DNA of 8,506 bases from Clostridiales bacterium (GCA_021200895.1 JAJQFX010000022.1:1-8506), one strand, 5' to 3'. Counted from the stretch's first letter, positions 1 to 6,252 are shown. Translations and numbers: made by a program. Notes: a model not told the origin generated them from the sequence alone.

Positions 1-63
1 TGACGCAAATTTCCTCGCAATCCGCTCTCGTCCATTTATTCAGAGGTTCCCTAAGACAGTATA

Positions 64-105
64 CGTCCCCAGGACTTTGTATAGTCCTGGGGACGCACTC
101 TTTTT
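64..105 (+). terminator. Rho-independent terminator at the left edge
   Basis: A perfect 13-bp stem (64-76 pairing with 83-95) closes a 6-base loop (ttgtat) and is followed on the + strand by cactcttttt. The T-run lies on the + side, so it best serves a rightward gene lying left of the window. The leftward nagB transcript would also run into the hairpin, but on that strand the stem is followed only by a weak T content (tatactgtctt), so termination of nagB here is plausible but less clear. Confidence 0.75.
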
Positions 106-114
106 AGAAGTTCC

Positions 115-842
115 TCAAATCCTGGACAGGGCGGCTTCGTCCGCTACCAGGATGAAGTCCTTGTGAAGCTGGAGGATAGAGGCCGGCACCTGGGGGGGGT
201 AATGGGGCCGAAGAAGGCCCGTTTCGCGATGTCCGCCTTCCCTGCGCCGGAGACCACCATCACCACCCGCTGGGCCTGCATAATGTCGCTGACGCCCATG
301 GTGTAGGCAAACCTGGGCACATCCTCCTCCCTCTCGAAGAAGCGCTTGTTGGCCTGGATGGTGGCGTCGGTCAGGGCTACCTTGTGAGTGCTTTTGGGGA
401 AATAATCGTCCGGCTCATTGAAGCCGATGTGGCCGTTGGGGCCGAGGCCCAGCAGCTGGAGGTCGATGCCCCCCATCCCCTGAATGATGGCATCATAGCG
501 GGCGCACTCCTCCTCTGCATTGAGGTTCGTGCCGCAGGGGACGTTGGTGTTGGCCAGGTCGATGTTGACCTGGTCAAAGAGGTGGTGGCGCATGAAGTAG
601 CTGTAACTCTGGTCGTTGGCGGCGTCCAGCCCCACATACTCGTCCAGGTTCACCGTGCGCACCTGGCTGAAGTCAATGTCCCCCTTCCGGTACCAATCGA
701 CAAGCTGCCTGTAGGTGCCGATGGGGCTGGAGCCGGTGGCCAGGCCCAGCACGCAGTCGGGCTTTAAAATGACTTGGGCGGAGAGGATGTTGGCCGCCTG
801 GCGGCTCATGTGGTCATAATCTCTGGCGGAAAGGATTTTCAT
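115..842 (-). CDS. nagB: Glucosamine-6-phosphate deaminase NagB, C-terminal frame broken as given
   Basis: Converts glucosamine-6-phosphate to fructose-6-phosphate plus ammonia in the cytoplasm, the last step of GlcNAc catabolism. Family motifs are clear: LATGSSPIGTY (residues 34-44, phosphate loop), NLDEYVGL (65-72, with the catalytic Asp67) and GPNGHIGFNEP (134-144, with His138 and Glu143). The length fits the short Bacillus-type enzyme without the extra C-terminal part of the E. coli protein. The ATG at 842 follows GAGG at 8 bases and lies 18 bases after the nagA stop, so the two are cotranscribed. As given, the frame leaves the family sequence after ITPP at a run of 8 C (192-199 on the + strand, as G) and stops at 144. 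With 9 C (or 6) it continues as VPASILQLH...ADEAALSRI to a TGA at 115-117, giving about 242 residues. Identity is certain; whether the break is real is not. Confidence 0.93.
192..199 (-). other. 8-base homopolymer at the nagB frame break
   Basis: The sense (-) strand reads ATTA, eight C, AGGTGCC. In the given frame this encodes ITPPRCR and loses family similarity, while one extra C (or two fewer) restores ITP(P)QVPASILQLH, which is the expected NagB C-terminal sequence. Runs of this length are prone both to sequencing error and to replication slippage. Confidence 0.85.
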
Positions 843-860
843 AGCAGATTCCTCATTTCT

Positions 861-1976
861 TTAGCGGATACGGTTGCCGTCGATGTAAACGGCCTTCACG
901 TTCAGTTGGCTGTCCAGCACCACCAGGTCGGCCCGCTTCCCCGGCGCGATGGAGCCTATCTCACCGTCCCGGCCAATCACCCTCGCCGGGGCCAGGGTGG
1001 CGGCGGCGACGGCGGCCTCCAGGGGTACCCCGAAGGAGACAGCCCGGCGCAGCCCGTCCATCAGGTGAATGGAGGATCCTGCCAAGGTGTCAGTGCCGGA
1101 GAGAGTGGCCTTGCCGCCCTTCATGGTGATGGGCTGGCCGCCCAGCACATAGTCCCCGTCCGGCATACCGGCGCAGCAGAGGGAGTCGGAAATCAGCACC
1201 AGCTTCTCCCCAAACAGGCGATGGGTCAGCCGCACCATGGCCGGATGGACGTGGAGGCCGTCAGTAATCAGCTCCACCGTGGCCCCGGCGTCGCTGGCGG
1301 CGGCGATGACTCCCGGCTCCCGGTGGTGCAGGGATGGCATGGCGTTGAACAGGTGGGTGGCGTGGCTGGCTCCGGCGTCATAGGCGGCCATGGCGGTATC
1401 ATAGTCTGCCGTGGTGTGGCCCAGGGACACCGTGGCGACTTTTGACGCCTCCCGGATGAAGGAGATGGCCCCCGGCTCCTCCGGGGCGACGGTCACCAGC
1501 CGGACGAGGCCGCCGCTGGCATCGTTGAGCCGCCGGAACAGGCCAATATCCGGGGCGCGGAGGTTGTCCGGGTTCTGGGCCCCCCGCTTGGCGTAGCTCA
1601 GGAAGGGCCCCTCCAGGTTGACCCCGGCCACCTTGGCTCCGTCGGCGGGGCGGGTAAAGTCCCGAATGGTGTGCATGGCCCGGGTCAGCTCCGGCTCTTT
1701 GAGTGTCATGGTGGTGGGGCACCAGGCGGTGACGCCCCCCGCCGCGTAGTACCGGGACAGGGCGCGCATCCCCTCCGGGTCGCCGTCACTGGCATCCGCC
1801 CCCACGGCGGCGTGGGTGTGGAGGTCGATGAGGCCGGGGATGACATAGCCGCCTCCGGCGTCCAACTCCCCCGCCCCCGCCACGGCGGGGCCTGCGGCGG
1901 TGATAGTTTCAGAGAACGCAACGCCGCCCTCCACAAAGCCGCCACCCAGGAACACCCTGGCATTGATGATACGCAT
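861..1976 (-). CDS. nagA: N-acetylglucosamine-6-phosphate deacetylase NagA
   Basis: Hydrolyses GlcNAc-6-phosphate to glucosamine-6-phosphate and acetate, feeding NagB directly downstream. The 371-residue product is full length for this amidohydrolase family. Visible landmarks are GLIDLHTH (48-55, the HxH metal motif), NLEGPF (120-125, metal Glu122), GHTTA (186-190, metal His187), HATHLFNAM (205-213, His208 and the substrate loop), DGLHVHP (239-245), ISDS (262-265, catalytic Asp264) and the closing GKRADLVVLD (346-355) strand of the small beta domain. A GTG nine bases upstream lies inside the ribosome binding site; the ATG at 1976 has AAGGAG 8 bases ahead and begins MRIINARVF, so it is chosen. 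It is first in a leftward nagA-nagB unit and divergent from the epimerase gene. Nothing looks truncated. Confidence 0.97.
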   Translation of the reverse strand: MRIINARVFLGGGFVEGGVAFSETITAAGPAVAGAGELDAGGGYVIPGLIDLHTHAAVGADASDGDPEGMRALSRYYAAGGVTAWCPTTMTLKEPELTRAMHTIRDFTRPADGAKVAGVNLEGPFLSYAKRGAQNPDNLRAPDIGLFRRLNDASGGLVRLVTVAPEEPGAISFIREASKVATVSLGHTTADYDTAMAAYDAGASHATHLFNAMPSLHHREPGVIAAASDAGATVELITDGLHVHPAMVRLTHRLFGEKLVLISDSLCCAGMPDGDYVLGGQPITMKGGKATLSGTDTLAGSSIHLMDGLRRAVSFGVPLEAAVAAATLAPARVIGRDGEIGSIAPGKRADLVVLDSQLNVKAVYIDGNRIR

Positions 1977-2007
1977 GGCAACCACTCCTTCCGGTTCCTC
2001 TCTGTGG

Positions 2008-2029
2008 GGCGCGGGAAAGCCCCCGCGCC
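2008..2029 (-). promoter_or_regulatory. GC-only hairpin in the nagA leader
   Basis: An 8-bp all-GC stem (2008-2015 with 2022-2029) with a 6-base loop lies between the predicted nagA transcription start (about 2035) and its ribosome binding site. It is not followed by a T-run, so it is not a standard terminator; it could stabilise the transcript or be a protein-bound leader. It does not match a riboswitch known to me. Confidence 0.4.
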
Positions 2030-2041
2030 GTCCGTACCTAT

Positions 2042-2070
2042 ATCATACGCAAAAATGAGCCAAGATGCAA
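2042..2070 (-). promoter_or_regulatory. SigmaA-type promoter of nagA-nagB
   Basis: Reading the - strand, a -35 box TTGCAT (2070-2065) and a -10 box TATGAT (2047-2042) are separated by exactly 17 bases. The predicted start near 2035 gives a leader of about 60 bases before the nagA ATG. AT-rich DNA with GAAA...TTTC palindromes lies just upstream. Confidence 0.75.
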
Positions 2071-2101
2071 GAGGGAAATAAAAATAATTTTCAGCGGTGG
2101 A

Positions 2102-2158
2102 GAAAATTTTCAAGAAAAGGTGAAATCTTTCCTGCACTATGATTGAAAAAATTTTTCA
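2102..2158. promoter_or_regulatory. Candidate operator cluster in the divergent region
   Basis: Three GAAA...TTTC dyads lie between the two promoters: GAAAATTTTC (2102-2111, perfect), GAAATCTTTC (2122-2131, two central bases not symmetric) and TGAAAAAATTTTTCA (2144-2158, 7-1-7 dyad). The last covers most of the -35 box of the epimerase promoter, so a bound repressor there would block it. A looser copy, GAAAT...ATTTTC (2075-2092), abuts the nagA -35 box. The regulator encoded next to the epimerase is the natural candidate to bind them; that is inference, and AT-rich DNA makes such palindromes more likely by chance. Confidence 0.5.
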
Positions 2159-2171
2159 CCGATGGTATAAT
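2143..2171 (+). promoter_or_regulatory. Strong sigmaA-type promoter of the epimerase operon
   Basis: TTGAAA (2143-2148) and a consensus TATAAT (2166-2171) are separated by exactly 17 bases, and TG one base before the -10 box (2163-2164) makes it an extended -10 promoter. The predicted start near 2178 gives a leader of about 84 bases before the epimerase ATG. Confidence 0.85.
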
Positions 2172-2261
2172 GAAGAAAATGGCTGGATTGTCCGCGTGCG
2201 GCTCGGCATCCGGCGGCAGGCTCCGGCCATCTGCGTTACGTTTAGAAAGGATGAGGCTACT

Positions 2262-3470
2262 ATGGACAAGAAAGCATTTCAGGCCCGCCACCAGTGGGTC
2301 AGGGACGAGTTAAAGCGCTGCGTGGACTTCTGGCTCCGGTACGGCATGGACAAGGAGCATGGCGGCGTGTACACCTGCCTGGATCGGACGGGAAAGATTT
2401 ATTCCACCGACAAGAGCGTCTGGATGCAGGGCCGGTGCGGCTGGATCTTCGCCTACCTGTGTACCCAGTACGGCCAGCGCCCCGAATGGCTGGAGGCGTC
2501 CCGCTCCTGCCTGGACTTCCTGGAGGAGCATTGCGTCAACCATGACGCCGGAGGGCGGCTCTACTTCACCGTCACCGGCGACGGCAGGCCCCTGCGCCAG
2601 CGCCGGTACTGCCACTCCGAGAACTTCTACACCATCGCCAACGCGGAGTACTATGCCAACACCGGCGACACCGTCCGCATTCAGCAGGCCCGCCGGGCCT
2701 ATGACATGGTCTACAAGCTGAATAACGGCCTGATTCAGGACCCCACCGGTCTGGGTCCCAAGACCATCCCGGAGACCCGCTCCAGCCGCGCCTTCGGCGA
2801 CCCGATGATTTATCTGAACGTTACCGCCGTCATGCGCCGCTGCGACCCGGAGAACAAGGCCCTCTACGACCAGCGGGCCCAGGAGTGCGTGGACGCGATT
2901 CTGAATTACCACTACAAGCCGGAGTTAAAGTGCGTGCTGGAGACGGTGGGGATGCACGGGGAATTGCAGACCGACACCACCGCCGGGCGCGTGGTGAATC
3001 CCGGCCACGACATCGAGGGCAGCTGGTTCCTGGAGGAGCAGGCCAACTACACCGATGACGACTCCCTCCGCCAGGTGGCCCGCAACATCTTCCACAACGC
3101 CATCAACGCCGGCTGGGATGAGGAATACGGCGGACTGCTGTACTTCATCGACTGCACGGGCTGCCCGCCGGAGGCCTACGAGCATGACATGAAGCTGTGG
3201 TGGCTCCACAACGAGATTCTGATTGCCTCCATGATGTTCTACCGGGACACCGGGGACGAGCAGTATCTGGACTGGTTCAACAAGACCGCCGACTATGTGG
3301 AGCAGCACTTTGCCGACCCGGAGTACGGCGAGTGGTACGGCTACCTCCGCCGGGACGGCCTTCCCACCATGCCCGCCTGTAAGGGCAGCACCTTCAAGGG
3401 CCCCTTCCATGTGCCCCGCTGCCTAATCACCCTGGACAAGCTCATGGACGAAATCGAGGCCAGACCGTAA
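2262..3470 (+). CDS. N-acylglucosamine 2-epimerase (AGE family)
   Basis: Predicted to interconvert free ManNAc and GlcNAc in the cytoplasm. The 402-residue length fits the AGE (alpha/alpha)6-barrel family. Hallmarks are KSVWMQGRCGWIFA (51-64), NPGHDIEGSW (246-255, His249), KLWWLHNE (311-318) and KGPFHVPRC (379-387, His383); the two His correspond to the catalytic pair of characterised AGE enzymes. The FHVPRCL ending is closer to animal and bacterial AGE than to cellobiose 2-epimerase, but the subfamilies share the fold and most motifs. The ATG at 2262 follows AAAGGATGAGG and is preferred to an in-frame ATG at 2139, which lies upstream of the predicted transcript start. It is first in an operon with the RpiR regulator and a membrane protein, divergent from nagA-nagB, which supports an amino-sugar substrate. 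Its sugars are unphosphorylated while NagA needs GlcNAc-6-phosphate, so a kinase must act in between. Confidence 0.92.
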   Translation: MDKKAFQARHQWVRDELKRCVDFWLRYGMDKEHGGVYTCLDRTGKIYSTDKSVWMQGRCGWIFAYLCTQYGQRPEWLEASRSCLDFLEEHCVNHDAGGRLYFTVTGDGRPLRQRRYCHSENFYTIANAEYYANTGDTVRIQQARRAYDMVYKLNNGLIQDPTGLGPKTIPETRSSRAFGDPMIYLNVTAVMRRCDPENKALYDQRAQECVDAILNYHYKPELKCVLETVGMHGELQTDTTAGRVVNPGHDIEGSWFLEEQANYTDDDSLRQVARNIFHNAINAGWDEEYGGLLYFIDCTGCPPEAYEHDMKLWWLHNEILIASMMFYRDTGDEQYLDWFNKTADYVEQHFADPEYGEWYGYLRRDGLPTMPACKGSTFKGPFHVPRCLITLDKLMDEIEARP

Positions 3471-3525
3471 CGCTCCCGCTGGAACGGCGCGGCCAACCCA
3501 TACCCTATCACGGAGGAGGAGCAGA

Positions 3526-4428
3526 ATGACACCCCAGCAGCAGCAGCAATCACAGCAGCCGGCAGAGGGCAACATCTTCGCCTATATCGGCAACGGCTAT
3601 TACCACTTTACTGCCGCAGAGCGAAAGGTAGCCGACTATGTGCTCAACCACAGCACCGAGGTGCAGTATATGTCCATTTCCGACCTGGCGGAGGAGTGCG
3701 GCGTGGCGGAGGCCACCGTCTCCCGGTTCTGCCGCCAGCTAAAGCTGAAGGGCTACAACGCCTTCAAGCTGGCCCTAGCCAAGGCTACCGTGGCCGAGCA
3801 GGGCAGCGTCGCCCCTGTGCTGGAGGGGCAGGAGGGGAACATTGGCCCGGAGGACAGCCTTTCCGACCTGTGCCGCAAGCTCTATGCGGCGCAGACCGCC
3901 GCCATCGGGCAGAGTATGTCGCTGATTCGGCCGGAGGCCATCAACCGGGCGGTGGACCTGCTTTGTCAGGCGGAGCGGGTCTACTGCATGGGCCAGGGCG
4001 GCTCGCTGATTTTGTCCTGGCAGGCAGCCCACCTGTTTTCCACCGTCTCCCCCAAGTTCCACTTCTCCCAGGATTCACACCTCCAGGCCACCACCGCCGC
4101 CCTGCTGACGGAGCGGGATGCCATCCTGTTTTTCTCTTACTCCGGCTCCACGAAGGATATTACGGAGCTGATGGGGCTGGCTAAGAAGCGGGGAGCCAGC
4201 ATCATCCTGATCACCCGGTTCTCCAAGTCGCCGGGGGCTGCCCGGGCCGACGTGGTGCTCCAGTGCGGCTCCTTTGAAAGCCCTCTCCAGCTCAGCAGCA
4301 TTCCCGCCGAGATGGCCCAGCTGTATGTGGTGGACGTGCTTTACAACGAGTTCGTCCGCCGGGACCCGGAGACCGCCCGCAAAAACCAGGAACGCATCGC
4401 CGAGGCGCTGGCAGAGAAGCACATTTGA
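3526..4428 (+). CDS. RpiR/MurR-family transcriptional regulator with SIS domain
   Basis: A 300-residue DNA-binding regulator expected to sense a phosphorylated amino sugar. An N-terminal RpiR winged helix-turn-helix spans about residues 17-90, with SISDLAEECGVAEATVSRF (50-68) as the helix-turn-helix core. A SIS (sugar isomerase-like) domain spans about 130-275, with VYCMGQGGS (152-160) and FFSYSGSTKDI (202-212) as its phosphosugar-binding loops. The ATG at 3526 has GGAGGAGG 6 bases ahead. It follows the epimerase by 55 bases in the same operon, so it probably controls its own operon and perhaps nagA-nagB through the dyads near 2102-2158. An unusual feature is the N-terminus: residues 4-11 are QQQQQSQQ, encoded mainly by repeated CAG, ahead of the domain. 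The effector cannot be read from sequence; sialic-acid (NanR-like) or MurNAc-6-P (MurR-like) roles are both possible. Confidence 0.93.
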   Translation: MTPQQQQQSQQPAEGNIFAYIGNGYYHFTAAERKVADYVLNHSTEVQYMSISDLAEECGVAEATVSRFCRQLKLKGYNAFKLALAKATVAEQGSVAPVLEGQEGNIGPEDSLSDLCRKLYAAQTAAIGQSMSLIRPEAINRAVDLLCQAERVYCMGQGGSLILSWQAAHLFSTVSPKFHFSQDSHLQATTAALLTERDAILFFSYSGSTKDITELMGLAKKRGASIILITRFSKSPGAARADVVLQCGSFESPLQLSSIPAEMAQLYVVDVLYNEFVRRDPETARKNQERIAEALAEKHI

Positions 4429-4473
4429 TACCCGAACCGGCCGCATTCCAACGCTACAGTGAGGCAGACTGTC

Positions 4474-5133
4474 ATGTTTCGACAAGTGTTTAACCCGGAC
4501 AACCTATTCTGGCGGTTTATCAGCAAATGCGTGGACTTTGTGGGGCTGAGCCTGTTCTGGGCGGCGCTGAGCCTGCCCGTCATCACCGCAGGCCCCGCCA
4601 CCGCCGCCCTGTATTACACAGTCGTCAAAACCTTCCGCCACGGGGAGGACGGGGCCTTCGGGATGTACTGGAAGTCCTTCGTCCAAAACCTGCGCCGGGG
4701 CATTCCGGCCACCCTGATTTTCCTGCCGGTGATGGTGCTTATCTTCTATGGCTACGCGGTCATGCACGCCAACGCCACCTCCGACCTGGGCGTGGTCATG
4801 TTCGTGGCCTACTATGTGGCCCTGGTCATTCCGGTGGGGCTGTTCTGCTACCTGTTCCCCGTCATGGGCCGGTTCGACCTGGGGCTGAAAGAGCTGTTCC
4901 AGACCTCCTTCGCCCTGTGCATCCGCCATCTGCCCACCACGGTCATCCTGGTGCTGCTGGTGGTGGAACTGGTGATTTTCGTGCTGGAGCGGTGGTGGCC
5001 CATCTTCTTCGTGCCGGTGCTGACCGTGCTGCTGGTCTCCCTGTTCCTGGAGCGCATCTTCCCCAAATATCTCAATGAGGAGGAGCGCGCCGTTCTGGAG
5101 GACCGATACCCGGAGGATGAGGACGAGGAATAA
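4474..5133 (+). CDS. DUF624/YesL-family integral membrane protein
   Basis: A 219-residue membrane protein of the YesL type, a family common in Firmicutes carbohydrate-utilisation operons but with no established biochemical role. The start FNPDNLFWRFISK (6-18) and the central FPVMGRFDLGLKEL (128-141) with IRHLPTT (150-156) are family hallmarks. About five hydrophobic segments are visible, near residues 20-45, 76-98, 106-130, 153-172 and 174-193, and the tail ends in a very acidic stretch (EDEDEE). A GTG at 4459 would add MRQTV but has no ribosome binding site; the ATG at 4474 has GAGG nine bases ahead and gives the usual family N-terminus. The binding site sits in the loop of a small 5-bp stem (4456-4460 with 4468-4472). 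Last gene of the epimerase-regulator operon, 45 bases after the regulator stop and just before a strong terminator. A part in sugar uptake or sensing is inference from context. Confidence 0.85.
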   Translation: MFRQVFNPDNLFWRFISKCVDFVGLSLFWAALSLPVITAGPATAALYYTVVKTFRHGEDGAFGMYWKSFVQNLRRGIPATLIFLPVMVLIFYGYAVMHANATSDLGVVMFVAYYVALVIPVGLFCYLFPVMGRFDLGLKELFQTSFALCIRHLPTTVILVLLVVELVIFVLERWWPIFFVPVLTVLLVSLFLERIFPKYLNEEERAVLEDRYPEDEDEE

Positions 5134-5156
5134 GCGCCCGAACGCAATCCAAACGC

Positions 5157-5200
5157 AAAGGGAACCTCTGACAGATATGTCAGAGGTTCCCTTTTTTGTT
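5157..5200 (+). terminator. Strong terminator of the epimerase operon
   Basis: A perfect 17-bp stem (5157-5173 with 5178-5194) with a 4-base loop (gata) runs into a T-run (to 5197, then gttttg) on the + strand, 24 bases after the membrane-protein stop. The convergent esterase gene ends at 5228, so its leftward transcript also meets this hairpin; the leftward exit (tttgcgtttgg) is only moderately T-rich, so it may act weakly in both directions. Confidence 0.92.
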
Positions 5201-5227
5201 TTGATTCCCCTGGCGGGGAGGTGCTTC

Positions 5228-5986
5228 TTATTCCTTCCACAAATAGTGCATGAAAAGCGGAATCTGCTTCGTCCAGCTCTCGCTGGAATAAGTCCCACCT
5301 CTCTGCTGGTAGGGATAGGTGCTGCACTCCTGCATCACGAACAGCCGGTTCAGTTGGAGGGAGCAGCCAACCTGTTTGGACAGATTCGCCCGGGTTTCCC
5401 CTTCGTCGCTGCCCCAACTCAGGAACAGGCGGGTATTAGAATCCACATAGCTGTTTGCGATCATGCAGCTCAGTTCATCATACCCTACAGAGAAGTCACA
5501 GGACAGGCAGGCCGCCTTGGAGAACCAGCGGTTATACTTCGCCAGGGCGTACAGCGCCAGGGTGCCGCCCATTCCGCAGCCGCCGATGGCGGTGCAGAGA
5601 CGGAAGGGGTTGGTGCGGTACCGCTCGTCAATGACCGGCTTCAGCTTGTACAGAATCCACTGAATGACCTCGTCCCCTTTGCCGCTAAACTCCGCCCCAT
5701 CCTGCTGCAAGTGGGAAAAGGGGCAGTAATCCTGACTGGCCTCCCCCGCATCCTGGGGGCCGCCGATGGAGACGACAATCATTTCCTTATCCCAGCTATC
5801 CATAAAGGTCGCCATGCTGGACGCTACGCCGCCCGCCTCATCCTGGCAGGTAAAGGCGCTGGCGCCATCCAGTAAGTACATCACGGGGTACAGTTCATCC
5901 CCCTCATGATAGCCGCTGGGCAGCCAAACCTGTATCTCACATTCCCGATCCTGGAGGCTGCCCGGAATCGTAAAGGTCTCAATCAT
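5228..5986 (-). CDS. Esterase-family alpha/beta-hydrolase, apparently lacking catalytic Ser and His
   Basis: A 252-residue cytoplasmic protein of the putative-esterase (esterase D-like) family, without a signal peptide. The fold is recognisable from ECEIQVWLPSGY (15-26), YPVMYLLDG (33-41), MIVVSIGG (69-76), the strand-turn AIGGCGMGGTLALYALAKY (133-151), LFLSWGSDEGE (187-197) and the C-terminal GGTYSSESW (230-238). Relatives carry G-x-S-x-G at the nucleophile elbow; here the aligned motif is GCGMG, with Gly138 (GGA) where Ser is expected. The usual GGxHSExSW carries Tyr233 (TAT) in place of His. The acidic region at about 193-197 is kept. The ATG at 5986 has GGAGGAA 8 bases ahead; the longer open frame to 6067 lacks a binding site. 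It is monocistronic, with its own promoter and convergent with the epimerase operon. Cys137 next to the elbow might substitute, but a non-enzymatic role is as likely. Confidence 0.85.
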   Translation of the reverse strand: MIETFTIPGSLQDRECEIQVWLPSGYHEGDELYPVMYLLDGASAFTCQDEAGGVASSMATFMDSWDKEMIVVSIGGPQDAGEASQDYCPFSHLQQDGAEFSGKGDEVIQWILYKLKPVIDERYRTNPFRLCTAIGGCGMGGTLALYALAKYNRWFSKAACLSCDFSVGYDELSCMIANSYVDSNTRLFLSWGSDEGETRANLSKQVGCSLQLNRLFVMQECSTYPYQQRGGTYSSESWTKQIPLFMHYLWKE

Positions 5987-6030
5987 GCAAATGTTCCTCC
6001 AAACTCGTCCGGTGCATCCATGCGCACCGA

Positions 6031-6062
6031 ATCTGCTGCGCACGGCAGCCTGCCGTGCAGAT
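6031..6062 (-). promoter_or_regulatory. Hairpin in the esterase leader
   Basis: An 8- to 9-bp GC-rich inverted repeat (6040-6047 with 6051-6058) sits in the ~95-base leader of the esterase, extendable by ATCT/AGAT outer pairing (6031-6034 with 6059-6062) across a bulge. A second short dyad, GGTGC/GCACC (6011-6015 with 6024-6028), lies between it and the ribosome binding site. No T-run follows, and no known riboswitch is recognised. Confidence 0.4.
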
Positions 6063-6087
6063 TTCATCCCATTCCCTTGTTGCGTCT

Positions 6088-6116
6088 ATTTTATCACAGC
6101 TTGCCAGCTCTGTAAA
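6088..6116 (-). promoter_or_regulatory. SigmaA-type promoter of the esterase gene
   Basis: On the - strand TTTACA (6116-6111) and TAAAAT (6093-6088) are separated by 17 bases, with TG one base ahead of the -10 box. The predicted start near 6081 gives a leader of about 95 bases. Phased A-tracts lie upstream. Confidence 0.75.
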
Positions 6117-6138
6117 GGTCATTTCATAAGTTTGGAAC

Positions 6139-6217
6139 TTTTTCTCATTCCAGCGTCATTTTGTCCAAATTTTTGTTTATTTTTTCGCTGCTTCTTCCAA
6201 TTTTTCGCTTGTTTTTT
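6139..6217. other. Helically phased A/T-tracts (predicted curved DNA)
   Basis: T-runs on the + strand (A-runs on the esterase sense strand) lie at 6139-6143, 6159-6162, 6170-6174, 6180-6185, 6201-6205 and 6212-6217. Their centres are 19.5, 11.5, 10.5, 20.5 and 11.5 bases apart, spanning 73.5 bases or seven helical turns. This should give intrinsic curvature, and it sits just upstream of the esterase -35 box, where it could act as an UP-like element or bind a nucleoid protein. Together with the terminator at 6253-6292, the promoter and the leader hairpin this accounts for the gene-free stretch 5987-6299; no gene is seen in it. Confidence 0.55.
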
Positions 6218-6252
6218 CGTAGCGTGCGTGCGGGCTGGCGCTCCGAGGCCGC

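Noticed and set aside
774..1445. Long open frame on the + strand over nagA (223 codons)
   Set aside because: It is antisense to an unmistakable nagA, has low-complexity Gly/Val/His-rich content and no ribosome binding site; it is a shadow of GC-rich codon use.
2139..2261. N-terminal extension of the epimerase from ATG 2139
   Set aside because: It would begin upstream of the -10 box of the operon promoter and encode sequence unrelated to the family; the ATG at 2262 has a binding site and fits the family length.
2179..2270. Possible leader peptide starting ATG at 2179 in the epimerase leader
   Set aside because: The ATG is at the predicted transcript start with no ribosome binding site, and the frame runs out of phase into the epimerase gene without a clear stop signal linking it to control.
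4504..5298. 264-codon leftward frame over the YesL-family gene
   Set aside because: Gln/His/Gly-rich composition typical of an antisense shadow, and it runs through the strong terminator.
5075..5875. 266-codon + strand frame over the esterase-like gene
   Set aside because: It crosses the terminator at 5157-5200 and is antisense to a gene with recognised motifs; no start signal.
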